This document shows, piece after piece, positions 1 to 6,557 of a stretch of 34,899 nt of DNA. Source of the stretch: Sphingomonadales bacterium. Lineage in GTDB: Bacteria; Pseudomonadota; Alphaproteobacteria; Sphingomonadales; Sphingomonadaceae. Made by a program: the position numbers and the translations under genes. The notes below the pieces were generated by a model. The model made no database searches, was not told the DNA's origin, and saw nothing but the letters and a program-made list of their open reading frames with translations. The stretch spans positions 1 through 34,899 of the forward strand of contig SEFZ01000053.1 in the NCBI GenBank assembly GCA_004173185.1, given 5' to 3'. How positions within the stretch are numbered: the stretch's first letter is position 1; each line of letters begins with the position of its first letter.

Positions 1-149
1 CGTGGCATGGGGGTGGGGGTGTAGGACAGGATATATTTCGGGGAGCGCCGTTGATCTAGGGGGTTGGTGCTTGTGGCGAGCTTGTCTTAATCATATGCGA
101 GCGCAATGCTGCTAATCTTTCTTGCATTGGATCTGACAGGGCGTCTCAA

Positions 150-932
150 ATGACGGCGATGCAGTTTAATGATCGAGCGGAACCCATAGCAAAGGCAGGT
201 TTATTAGAATTCCTTCGATCGCGGGGCAGTCTTACAAGGCTAAGTGTTGTAACGACTGAGCTTATTCTCAATAAACAGGCAGTACGGGCTGACGTAATAT
301 TGTGCGATCAATATGACTTGCACTGTTTCGAGATAAAGACGGCGAAAGACACGTTAGTTCGTCTGGATAGACAGCTAGAAACCTATGCTACCCATGCCGA
401 TTTTATTACGGTTGTTGCAGCAACGAAGCACATAAACGCCGTGATTTCCCGGGTGCCGGAATATATCGGCATATATGAGATGGTGAATTTTTCGACGTTG
501 AACGCAGTCCGTGTTGTCCGAGAACCGCAGCGATCGCCGTTCGCTGACGTCGATGCGATGCTTTCGCTTTTGCCAGTTACGGAACTTCAAGATCGACTTC
601 TCGTATCGCGACGATTGAGGCGGCGTGAAGCTGTTGCAGAAGCCATTACCCGGCCTGCTGCGCGTAAAAAGGAGGCAGTTATTTCCTTCATCCGCGAACG
701 TTACAAAACAAATAGCATGATGCTGCTACGGGCTACGAGACGCCGGAAAATTGAGCCAAGAGACCTCGTTCTCCTTAGGCGGTGGCGTAGAGGTAGCGGC
801 ACTCAATCTGCCTGTGACGTTACTGTTCATTGCCCGGTCTGGCATGACTGCAATGATCAAGCGACTTACAACCATGTCGGTCGCAGCTTCGGGCCTGTTC
901 CTGAAGAAGTGCGAACGCTTTTAGCTGGCTAA
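150..932 (+). CDS. sce7726 family protein, putative PD-(D/E)XK-type nuclease
   Basis: A 260-residue protein that I recognise from memory as the sce7726 family, which has no established function. The N-terminal half has the spacing of a restriction-endonuclease-like core: Glu37 on a first helix/strand, Asp48 in the strand around VRADVI, then Glu61-Ile-Lys63 in FEIK, followed by a helix with Gln75 and Tyr79 and a strand ending FITVVA. The C-terminal part (about 170-260) is basic, with RRR and RRWRR clusters, and could bind nucleic acid. The ATG at 150 has only a weak Shine-Dalgarno (CAGGG, about 10 bases upstream); Met4 is an alternative. G+C is near half, well below the core genes. Its stop codon overlaps that of the convergent beta-family gene. 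The nuclease role is inferred from the motif pattern; a defence role is a guess from context. Confidence 0.7.
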   Translation: MTAMQFNDRAEPIAKAGLLEFLRSRGSLTRLSVVTTELILNKQAVRADVILCDQYDLHCFEIKTAKDTLVRLDRQLETYATHADFITVVAATKHINAVISRVPEYIGIYEMVNFSTLNAVRVVREPQRSPFADVDAMLSLLPVTELQDRLLVSRRLRRREAVAEAITRPAARKKEAVISFIRERYKTNSMMLLRATRRRKIEPRDLVLLRRWRRGSGTQSACDVTVHCPVWHDCNDQATYNHVGRSFGPVPEEVRTLLAG

Positions 933-2044
933 TCAGTCCAAAGCTCGTCGGTGGACAACGAGACCCCGGCAGAATGCGCCTGCACATGCATATGAATATT
1001 CATTCGAATAGTCGTCCATCTTCCTGCCGCATTCAGCCCCTCCATCTTGCCACTCGATGCCTCCCTAATTCGTTGAGCTCCCCAACATAAATTACTGTCA
1101 TCCCAACGAGTGTCCGCTCGAACTCGTTCGGCGGCGTTTTGAAATCCTTCCCGGCGGCGGTGGTAAACCCAGTCACCTGGTGTCGGGTAGTCTACTCGGG
1201 GCACGCCCCGAAAAGCCGGCTCACGGTCTGACGCATAGACCGCAGCGTGATCTCCATATGACAGATTGATGCCTGCAGCAGCAATGGGCGGGCTGCTCTT
1301 AAGCATCTCGAACAATTGCCGCTCGCGAATAGCCAAGCATGCATATTCTTCGCCCGAGGTGACAAACTCGCTGGGGAAACTGGAGGCTTTAAAAACGTGA
1401 TCGCGTGCACCACCGGTAATAACGCTGTTCAACGATAAGATCGCACCCTGGATCGTGATTCCTATCGATGTTAGGTCGTCACTGGGCTTAATTTGCTCGT
1501 AGTCGTACACCATCAGCACGTGTGTCGCGCCAAGTGGGAAGCCGGCTAACGCGGCGGCCTGTTCCAAATTCCAACCGCGAGAACGTCGGAAGCGAAATAT
1601 TAGACCTCGTCCAAAGGAGGCTAGCCGCTCGACTTGAGTTCTCAACGCGTTCGCGTCATCGGTCCACTGAACTACCGGAATGCGCCGATTATCACCACCG
1701 ATAAATGTGCACCACGCATCAAACCCATTAGCCGGATCGGCCAATGCCGCTATCTCAGAACGTCCGAGACTTGCCCAATCTGCACGTGCTTGGGTCTTGT
1801 AGACTTTGTCTGGGTCGTAAACGGGTTGGGCGAGGTCTACGCCGATCTGCCGGAGACCGAATGCTGCGTTGATGTGATCTATCGACCTTTCAACTGGGCC
1901 GCCTTCGCCCTGTTTAGGGTGCGGCCAAGCTTGAACTCGCACAATCGGAAATAACGTATCTTTCGTCGGCTCCGCGAGGCGACTCAGGGCCTCACACTCA
2001 CTCTGACGAATAGTTAAACTCGGAAAATACCTCGCTGTCGGCAA
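929..2044 (-). CDS. beta family protein (T4 beta-protein-like)
   Basis: A 371-residue protein resembling the family annotated as 'beta protein' (PF14350 by memory), whose biochemical function is unknown to me. Visible family-like segments are the opening (ARYFPSLTIRQSE), a repeated pattern of central beta strands (LIFRFRR, THVLMVYDY) and a C-terminal W-rich segment (GDWVYHRRREGF, SNLCWGAQ). No signal peptide or membrane helix is seen. It starts with TTG at 2044, preceded by AGGAG about 9 bases upstream; no ATG or GTG gives a better site. It is the last gene of a three-gene - strand run, 25 bases after the ImmA/IrrE gene, and overlaps the sce7726 gene tail to tail by four bases. Proteins of this family are, as I recall, often found beside sce7725/sce7726-type genes, which supports a shared function. 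Confidence 0.7.
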   Translation of the reverse strand: MPTARYFPSLTIRQSECEALSRLAEPTKDTLFPIVRVQAWPHPKQGEGGPVERSIDHINAAFGLRQIGVDLAQPVYDPDKVYKTQARADWASLGRSEIAALADPANGFDAWCTFIGGDNRRIPVVQWTDDANALRTQVERLASFGRGLIFRFRRSRGWNLEQAAALAGFPLGATHVLMVYDYEQIKPSDDLTSIGITIQGAILSLNSVITGGARDHVFKASSFPSEFVTSGEEYACLAIRERQLFEMLKSSPPIAAAGINLSYGDHAAVYASDREPAFRGVPRVDYPTPGDWVYHRRREGFQNAAERVRADTRWDDSNLCWGAQRIREASSGKMEGLNAAGRWTTIRMNIHMHVQAHSAGVSLSTDELWTD

Positions 2045-2069
2045 CAGCGTAATCTCCTAGAAAAGCGTG

Positions 2070-2558
2070 CTATGTCAGAACACCAAGACGAATGTTCATA
2101 GCCGCTGGTGACACTTGGAGCGCTTCAGCAATATTATCAACATTTCTCTCGCCACCCTGCATAAGACGACGGACTAGAGGCCAGGGCATAAGTATTTCTG
2201 CGGCTAGGGCGTTAGCCTCATACTCTCGCCGTTCGGACAAGCCGCTACGATAAAAAGTGTCGTCAACCAGTTCGTTCCCAATCACGTCGCGATGGAGAAC
2301 GAAGTGTGCGATCTCATGGGCTATCGTGAAGCGCTGCCGATTTCGATGTTCATGACGATTCACTTTAATCGTCCAGGTTTTTCGGTCGTCATTATCGAGT
2401 ACCAACATACCCGAGACTGCGAGCGGCAAATCGCTAATAACGACTTTGACGCCTAAGTCTGCGGCTATGGCCCCAACTTTGACCGGAGCATCCTCTTGAT
2501 GCCGAGCGATTGCGTCGGCAGCGTAGGGAGGCAACTGGGGTATGCTCAGTCGCGCCAT
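2070..2558 (-). CDS. ImmA/IrrE family metallo-endopeptidase
   Basis: A 162-residue zinc protease of the ImmA/IrrE (COG2856) family. The metal site HEIAH is at residues 81-85 (HEIAHFVLH), and the third ligand should be one of the Glu residues at 112/114 in EYEANALAAEILMP, the usual family sequence. Known members cleave a partner Xre-type repressor in response to DNA damage or phage/ICE signals. No stand-alone Xre gene lies in this island, so the substrate is not evident; the nearest Xre-like domain is the one fused to the DAHP synthase encoded next door. The start overlaps the end of the upstream membrane-protein gene by 13 bases, which suggests translational coupling. Low G+C matches the island. 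Family assignment is firm; the biological role is open. Confidence 0.9.
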   Translation of the reverse strand: MARLSIPQLPPYAADAIARHQEDAPVKVGAIAADLGVKVVISDLPLAVSGMLVLDNDDRKTWTIKVNRHEHRNRQRFTIAHEIAHFVLHRDVIGNELVDDTFYRSGLSERREYEANALAAEILMPWPLVRRLMQGGERNVDNIAEALQVSPAAMNIRLGVLT

Positions 2559-2974
2559 TCTTCATCTCGCACTTGATGTTCGGGAGAGGCATCTGCGCTT
2601 ACGATCGAGGCGCCGAGAGCGTTTTGTACCGCGTCTCGCGCTCGCGCTTCCATCGAAGCAGAAATTGCCGCATCCATTCGTTGGTTAAATTGCTCGGAGC
2701 TGAGATAGGTGTCGCTTCCGCTCTTTGAGGTTTCTACGGCGGCTTGCTCGGCGATGCCGCGCAGCGTCTGGAACCCCCAAATTGCCGCAACAGCTACGAT
2801 GAAGCCGATGAACGTGACAATCAAAGCAACGACCGACAAAAGGATCGCGATCAGATCCTTATATTCCCAGGCCCCGGGGCGAATTAACGCCGCTCCTTGC
2901 AAATCAAGGAGTAAAAGTAGAAAACCGAACATGACGACGTTCGCCGCCATAATGGCTCGTTTGATCCAATTCAT
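2546..2974 (-). CDS. Small two-helix membrane protein, function unknown
   Basis: A 142-residue protein not matched to any family I know. Two hydrophobic segments are visible, about residues 9-31 and 40-68, followed by a roughly 75-residue polar tail rich in Ala, Glu, Arg and Asp that is likely helical and cytoplasmic. It is the first gene of the - strand trio and overlaps the ImmA/IrrE gene by 13 bases, so the two products are probably made together. It could be a membrane sensor or effector partner of the protease. The ATG at 2974 has no clear Shine-Dalgarno. It lies 71 bases downstream of the DAHP synthase stop on the same strand, so read-through from that gene is possible. Confidence 0.6.
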   Translation of the reverse strand: MNWIKRAIMAANVVMFGFLLLLLDLQGAALIRPGAWEYKDLIAILLSVVALIVTFIGFIVAVAAIWGFQTLRGIAEQAAVETSKSGSDTYLSSEQFNQRMDAAISASMEARARDAVQNALGASIVSADASPEHQVRDEEWRD

Positions 2975-2991
2975 ACTTAAGCGTAATCGGA

Positions 2992-3030
2992 AGTCCGCTC
3001 GTTGTCGACCAACACCTACTCATTCGGACT
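2992..3030. other. Nested inverted repeat at the island/core boundary
   Basis: AGTCCG (2992-2997) is complementary to CGGACT (3025-3030), and between them GTTG (3001-3004) pairs with CAAC (3010-3013). No T-run follows on either strand, so this is not a typical terminator. It sits between the DAHP synthase stop and the first island gene. It may be a weak structure or a junction relic; the evidence is only the symmetry. Confidence 0.3.
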
Positions 3031-3045
3031 AGTTGTCGTGGGAGC

Positions 3046-4641
3046 CTAAGCCGCCTCCGGCCGCCGCACCTTCTGTTCCTCATTCACCATCTCCGCCAAC
3101 AAGAACGCCAGCTCCAGCGATTGCCCCGCGTTCAACCGGGGATCGCAATGCGTGTGGTAGCGATCGGCCAAATCCAGCTCCGAGATGTCGATGCCGCCGC
3201 CGGTGCATTCGGTGACGTTCTGGCCGGTCATTTCGGCGTGGATGCCGCCCGCGTATGTGCCCTCGGCGCGGTGGACGGCGAAGAAGCCGCGGACTTCGGT
3301 CAGGATGCGCTCGAAGGGTCGGGTCTTGTAGCCGTTGGCGGCCTTGACGACGTTGCCGTGCATCGGATCGCAGCTCCACACCACCGGATGGCCCTCGCGC
3401 TTTACGGCGCGGACGAGCTTGGGGAGGCCGTCTTCGATCTTGTCATGGCCATAGCGGGTGATGAGGGTGATGCGGCCGGCGATGCGCGCGGGGTTCAGCG
3501 TATCGAGCAGGCGCAGCAATGCGTCCGGCTCGAGGCTGGGGCCGCATTTCAGGCCGATCGGATTGCCGATGCCGCGCAGGAATTCGACATGCGCCGATCC
3601 CTCGAACCGCGTGCGATCGCCGATCCAAAGCATGTGGGCGCTGGTATCGAACCAGTCGCCGGTCAGGCTGTCCTGGCGGGTCATCGCCTGCTCATAGGGG
3701 AGCAGGAGCGCTTCGTGGCTGGTGAAGAATTGCGTGCCCTTTAGCTGGGGAACGCTGTCTGCATTGATGCCGCATGCTTCCATGAAATCGAGCGCTTCGC
3801 CGATGCGATCGGCGACGTCAGCGAACTTGGCGGCCCAGGGGCTGCGGCCCATGAAGTCATGGGTCCATTTGTGGACCTGATGCAGGTTTGCATAGCCGCC
3901 GGTCGCGAAGGCGCGCAGCAGGTTGAGCGTGGCGGCGGACTGGCCATAGCCCTGAAGCATGCGCTGGGGATCGGGCATGCGGCCTTCGGGGGTGAAGGCG
4001 ATGTCGTTGACATTATCGCCGCGATAGCTGGGCAGCTCGACGCCATCGATGATCTCGGTATCGGACGAGCGCGGCTTGGCGAACTGGCCGGCCATGCGGC
4101 CGACCTTCACGGTGGGCAGCTTTGAGGCGAAGGTGAGGACCACCGCCATTTGCAGCAGCACGCGGAAGGTGTCGCGGATGTTGTTGGGATGGAATTCGGC
4201 GAAGCTTTCGGCGCAATCGCCGCCTTGCAGCAGGAAGGCTTCGCCGCGGCTGACCTTGGCGAGTTCGGACGTGAGTTCGCGCGCTTCGCCGGCGAAGACC
4301 AGCGGGGGGTAGCTGGTCAGCTGCGTGGTGGCGGCGTTTAGCGCTGCGGGATCGGGATATGTCGGGAGCTGGCGCGCTTCGAACGCGGGCAAGGTCCAGC
4401 TGTCCGGCGTCCATTTGGGGCCGGCGCCGGCGGGCGAGGGGGCGGCGACATACCAATCGGCATGATGCGCGATGCCGTTTCCGGCGATCTGGTTGAGCAC
4501 TTGCGCGGAGGCGCGCTTGCCGTCTTCCTCCCAGCCCTGAACGGTGCTGCCGGGCGTGTCATACCACGCGCCGAATGCGGCGCGGGAGAGGGAGCGTTCC
4601 TCGCGGAAGCGACGGATTTTGATGCCTGCTAAAGTCGTCAT
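3046..4641 (-). CDS. Class II DAHP synthase with N-terminal Xre-like HTH domain
   Basis: Residues from about 76 to the end form a class II (plant-type) 3-deoxy-D-arabino-heptulosonate-7-phosphate synthase, which condenses phosphoenolpyruvate and erythrose 4-phosphate in the first shikimate step. Family landmarks are PTYPD near 93, LLQGGDCAESF with Cys143, the GQFAKPRS loop, KCGPSLEP, and the C-terminal TECTGGG ... HCDPRLN metal/substrate region. Residues 1-65 are unlike the enzyme and read as an Xre-type helix-turn-helix: IRRFREERSLSRAAFGAWYD, then TVQGWEEDGKRAS and a closing LNQIAG helix. The reading frame runs through without a stop or a credible internal ATG/GTG at the domain junction, so a fused 531-residue protein is predicted (about 460 is usual from memory). 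A palindrome lies 8-28 bases upstream of the start codon. Enzyme call firm; HTH call good; regulatory role inferred. Confidence 0.93.
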   Translation of the reverse strand: MTTLAGIKIRRFREERSLSRAAFGAWYDTPGSTVQGWEEDGKRASAQVLNQIAGNGIAHHADWYVAAPSPAGAGPKWTPDSWTLPAFEARQLPTYPDPAALNAATTQLTSYPPLVFAGEARELTSELAKVSRGEAFLLQGGDCAESFAEFHPNNIRDTFRVLLQMAVVLTFASKLPTVKVGRMAGQFAKPRSSDTEIIDGVELPSYRGDNVNDIAFTPEGRMPDPQRMLQGYGQSAATLNLLRAFATGGYANLHQVHKWTHDFMGRSPWAAKFADVADRIGEALDFMEACGINADSVPQLKGTQFFTSHEALLLPYEQAMTRQDSLTGDWFDTSAHMLWIGDRTRFEGSAHVEFLRGIGNPIGLKCGPSLEPDALLRLLDTLNPARIAGRITLITRYGHDKIEDGLPKLVRAVKREGHPVVWSCDPMHGNVVKAANGYKTRPFERILTEVRGFFAVHRAEGTYAGGIHAEMTGQNVTECTGGGIDISELDLADRYHTHCDPRLNAGQSLELAFLLAEMVNEEQKVRRPEAA

Positions 4642-4648
4642 AAGCGCG

Positions 4649-4669
4649 CTTTACTCTTATGGGGTAAAG
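4649..4669 (-). promoter_or_regulatory. Near-palindromic candidate operator before HTH-DAHP synthase
   Basis: Arm CTTTACTC (4649-4656) matches the reverse complement of GGGTAAAG (4662-4669) at seven of eight positions, around a five-base centre. It ends 8 bases before the start codon and so overlaps the ribosome-binding region. This size and position suit a dimeric Xre-family repressor, and the gene it precedes encodes an Xre-like domain, so autoregulation is the simple hypothesis. Binding is inferred only from the symmetry and location. Confidence 0.5.
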
Positions 4670-4877
4670 ATATGCAAGGGCTTTCGGCGCGATTATCCTT
4701 ATTTGGGTGAGTGGTCCGGTTTGACAGCAGCCGCACGGGTCGCCATCTAGTGTATGTGTCCACCCCCGTGACTTTCCTGCGTTTCCGCGCACATTCCGGC
4801 CAGCTCGCCGCGCGAGTCTAGCCCGGGCTCCTTACGGCTACGCCGCGGAGTTCCGGGGCGCATCTGCATCGAACTCA

Positions 4878-5312
4878 GTGAAAGCGGAAACCGTGAAAAG
4901 CACCAAGAACGTGCGGGACGCAAAGCGTCCTGCGATCCATCTCGTCGACACCGAATGCGACGCGCTTTATGCGCTGGCGCTGGCGATCCAATCCAAGAAC
5001 CCCGAACGCGCGGCGATGCTGCTCGCCGAACTGGACCGGGCGGAGGTCCATGTCGCGGGCAAGCTGCCCAAGGGCGTCGTGACGATGAACAGCAAGGTCG
5101 AGTTTGTCGACGAAGCCAGCGGCACGAGCCGGACGGTCGAGCTGGTCTATCCGCATGAGGCGGACATCGATGCCGGGCGCGTATCGATCCTGACCCCGGT
5201 GGGGATCGGGCTGATCGGCATGGCTTCGGGCCGCGCGATCCTGTGGCCCGATCGCGAAGGGCATGCGCGGATGCTGCGGATCGTCAGCGTCGTGCCGCCG
5301 GTGAAGCGATGA
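4878..5312 (+). CDS. rnk: Rnk-like GreA/GreB-family nucleoside diphosphate kinase regulator
   Basis: A 144-residue protein resembling Rnk: an N-terminal helical region (about 20-60) and a C-terminal GreA/GreB-like FKBP domain. The hallmark segments are VVTMNSKVEFVDEASG, ELVYPHEAD, and VSILTPVGIGLIGMASG. Rnk proteins bind RNA polymerase near the secondary channel and in enterobacteria affect nucleoside diphosphate kinase levels. The longest start is GTG at 4878 with no good Shine-Dalgarno; a second GTG at 4893, preceded by CGGAAACC, may be the true one. The stop overlaps the start of the next gene (ATGA), so the two are translationally coupled. The function in alphaproteobacteria is less settled than the family name suggests. 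Confidence 0.85.
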   Translation: MKAETVKSTKNVRDAKRPAIHLVDTECDALYALALAIQSKNPERAAMLLAELDRAEVHVAGKLPKGVVTMNSKVEFVDEASGTSRTVELVYPHEADIDAGRVSILTPVGIGLIGMASGRAILWPDREGHARMLRIVSVVPPVKR

Positions 5313-5539
5313 GTGCGCCGATGGAGGAAATCGCGCGACATCGCTGTATCGGCGATGACGGGACCGCGCTGGTGGTGCTCGAATATCGCTATATCTTCAC
5401 AACCGAAAGCGAAGCCGGGGTGCGGCGGCACCCCGGATCGGCATGGCTGTCGCTGCTCGATGGCGAGCCGGTGCGCTACCTCGATCCCGCGACGTTTGAA
5501 GTTACGAGCAGCGGCGAATTGCTCCGCAAGGCGGGCTAG
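5309..5539 (+). CDS. Hypothetical protein coupled to rnk
   Basis: A 76-residue protein beginning MSAPMEEIARHRC, with its ATG overlapping the rnk stop codon as ATGA. I do not recognise a family. The middle reads as a run of beta strands (TALVVLEYRYIFT, SAWLSLLDGEPVRYLD) and the C-terminus ends in a polar helix; no signal peptide or membrane segment is present. The start was chosen for the overlap; an upstream in-frame ATG at 5243 lies within rnk and would add a basic, non-conserved-looking extension. Co-translation suggests a partner or accessory of the Rnk-like factor, but nothing in the sequence proves this. Confidence 0.65.
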   Translation: MSAPMEEIARHRCIGDDGTALVVLEYRYIFTTESEAGVRRHPGSAWLSLLDGEPVRYLDPATFEVTSSGELLRKAG

Positions 5540-5554
5540 ACGCGCCCGGCTCGC

Positions 5555-6490
5555 TTAGTAACCGGCGGTAAGATCGACTTCGTTCTTGAGCGGGCGGCCT
5601 TCCATGAAGGCATGGATATTCTCGACGAACAATGCCGCGCCGCGCAGGAACATGCGCGTCTGGCTGCGGCCCGAGAGATGCATCGAATGGATGATGTTGG
5701 GCGTGGTCCATAATGGATGCTCGGGCGGCAGCGGCTCGGGCGTCACGGTGTCGAGAAACGCACCGGCGATACGGCGCTTGGCGCAGGCGATCATCAGCGC
5801 ATCCTGATCGATCAGCTCGCCCCGGCCGACATTGACGATCCAGGCCGAGGGTTTCATCGCCTGAAGCTCAGCCTCACCGATCATCGCCTCGCTTTCGTGG
5901 GTGGCAGGGGCAGCGAGGAATATCCAGTCATACTCGCCGAGCTTTTCGCGCCATGCGTCAGGCCCGATCGTGCCCTCCGCGCCCGAGCGGGTGACGCCGG
6001 TGACGGTGACGCCAAAGCCCGCGAGGCGCTCACCGATCAGCTTGCCGATCGTGCCATATCCGATGATCAGCGCATTGGTTTCGAACAGCTCGAGCTTGCC
6101 GGGCGCGTCCATCGGCCATTCGTGGCGGTCTGCGGCGCGGACGACCTGATCGAAGCGCTTGGCGGCTACCAGCGCGCCCATCACGGCATATTCCGCCACC
6201 GCATGCGCGTTTACGCCCGATCCGTTGGTCACGCGGGTGCCGCGCGCCACGAGCGGCGGCTTGTCGAGCATGTCGAGGCCCGCATAAATGGTCGAAAGCC
6301 ATTTGAGGTTGGTGCCCGCTGCTACGTTGCGCGCCCATTGGGTGGGCACATTATGGTCGAGCCAGCCGATATCGGCGTCGGCGGCCCAGGATACGGCTTC
6401 CTCGGTGGTGGTGAACCAGCGGACGTCCAGACCGTCGGGCAAATGAGGTTCGACCAGAGGGCGTGCGAGCGCGGGGAGTACAGCTTTCAT
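5555..6490 (-). CDS. D-2-hydroxyacid dehydrogenase, NAD(P)-dependent
   Basis: A 311-residue member of the D-isomer-specific 2-hydroxyacid dehydrogenase family, which interconverts 2-keto acids (glyoxylate or hydroxypyruvate type) and D-hydroxy acids. The Rossmann dinucleotide motif GYGTIG is at 144-149, the catalytic Arg is Arg223 in NVGRGELID, the Glu is Glu252 in PEPLPPEHPLW, and the His is His271 in SMHLSG. The start MKAVLP at 6490 was chosen because upstream in-frame codons run through a palindromic repeat (6521-6548) and do not look like protein. The gene converges on the rnk pair with 15 bases between stops. Exact substrate cannot be told from sequence. Confidence 0.88.
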   Translation of the reverse strand: MKAVLPALARPLVEPHLPDGLDVRWFTTTEEAVSWAADADIGWLDHNVPTQWARNVAAGTNLKWLSTIYAGLDMLDKPPLVARGTRVTNGSGVNAHAVAEYAVMGALVAAKRFDQVVRAADRHEWPMDAPGKLELFETNALIIGYGTIGKLIGERLAGFGVTVTGVTRSGAEGTIGPDAWREKLGEYDWIFLAAPATHESEAMIGEAELQAMKPSAWIVNVGRGELIDQDALMIACAKRRIAGAFLDTVTPEPLPPEHPLWTTPNIIHSMHLSGRSQTRMFLRGAALFVENIHAFMEGRPLKNEVDLTAGY

Positions 6491-6520
6491 CGGGGGCAGG
6501 GTAACGCCTCCTTTCAGGTT

Positions 6521-6548
6521 CGTCATCCCGGCGTGCGCCGGGATGACG
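6521..6548. repeat. Dispersed palindrome, CGTCATCCCGGC type
   Basis: CGTCATCCCGGC (6521-6532) and GCCGGGATGACG (6537-6548) are perfect 12-base arms around a four-base loop. It lies between the dehydrogenase start and the 3' end of the lipoprotein gene. This is the typical REP-like intergenic palindrome of sphingomonads, and a degenerate relative with the same ATCCCGG core occurs at 13985-14004. Confidence 0.8.
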
Positions 6549-6557
6549 GTTTTGGCG

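Noticed and set aside
1..149. Promoter or repeat before the sce7726 gene
   Set aside because: G-rich sequence followed by AT-richer DNA, with no -35/-10 pair of acceptable spacing and no clear inverted repeat.
4812..4860. Nested GC-rich inverted repeats upstream of rnk
   Set aside because: CTCC/GGAG and CGGC/GCCG pairings exist but are short, in very GC-rich sequence, and have no T-run or known regulatory pattern.
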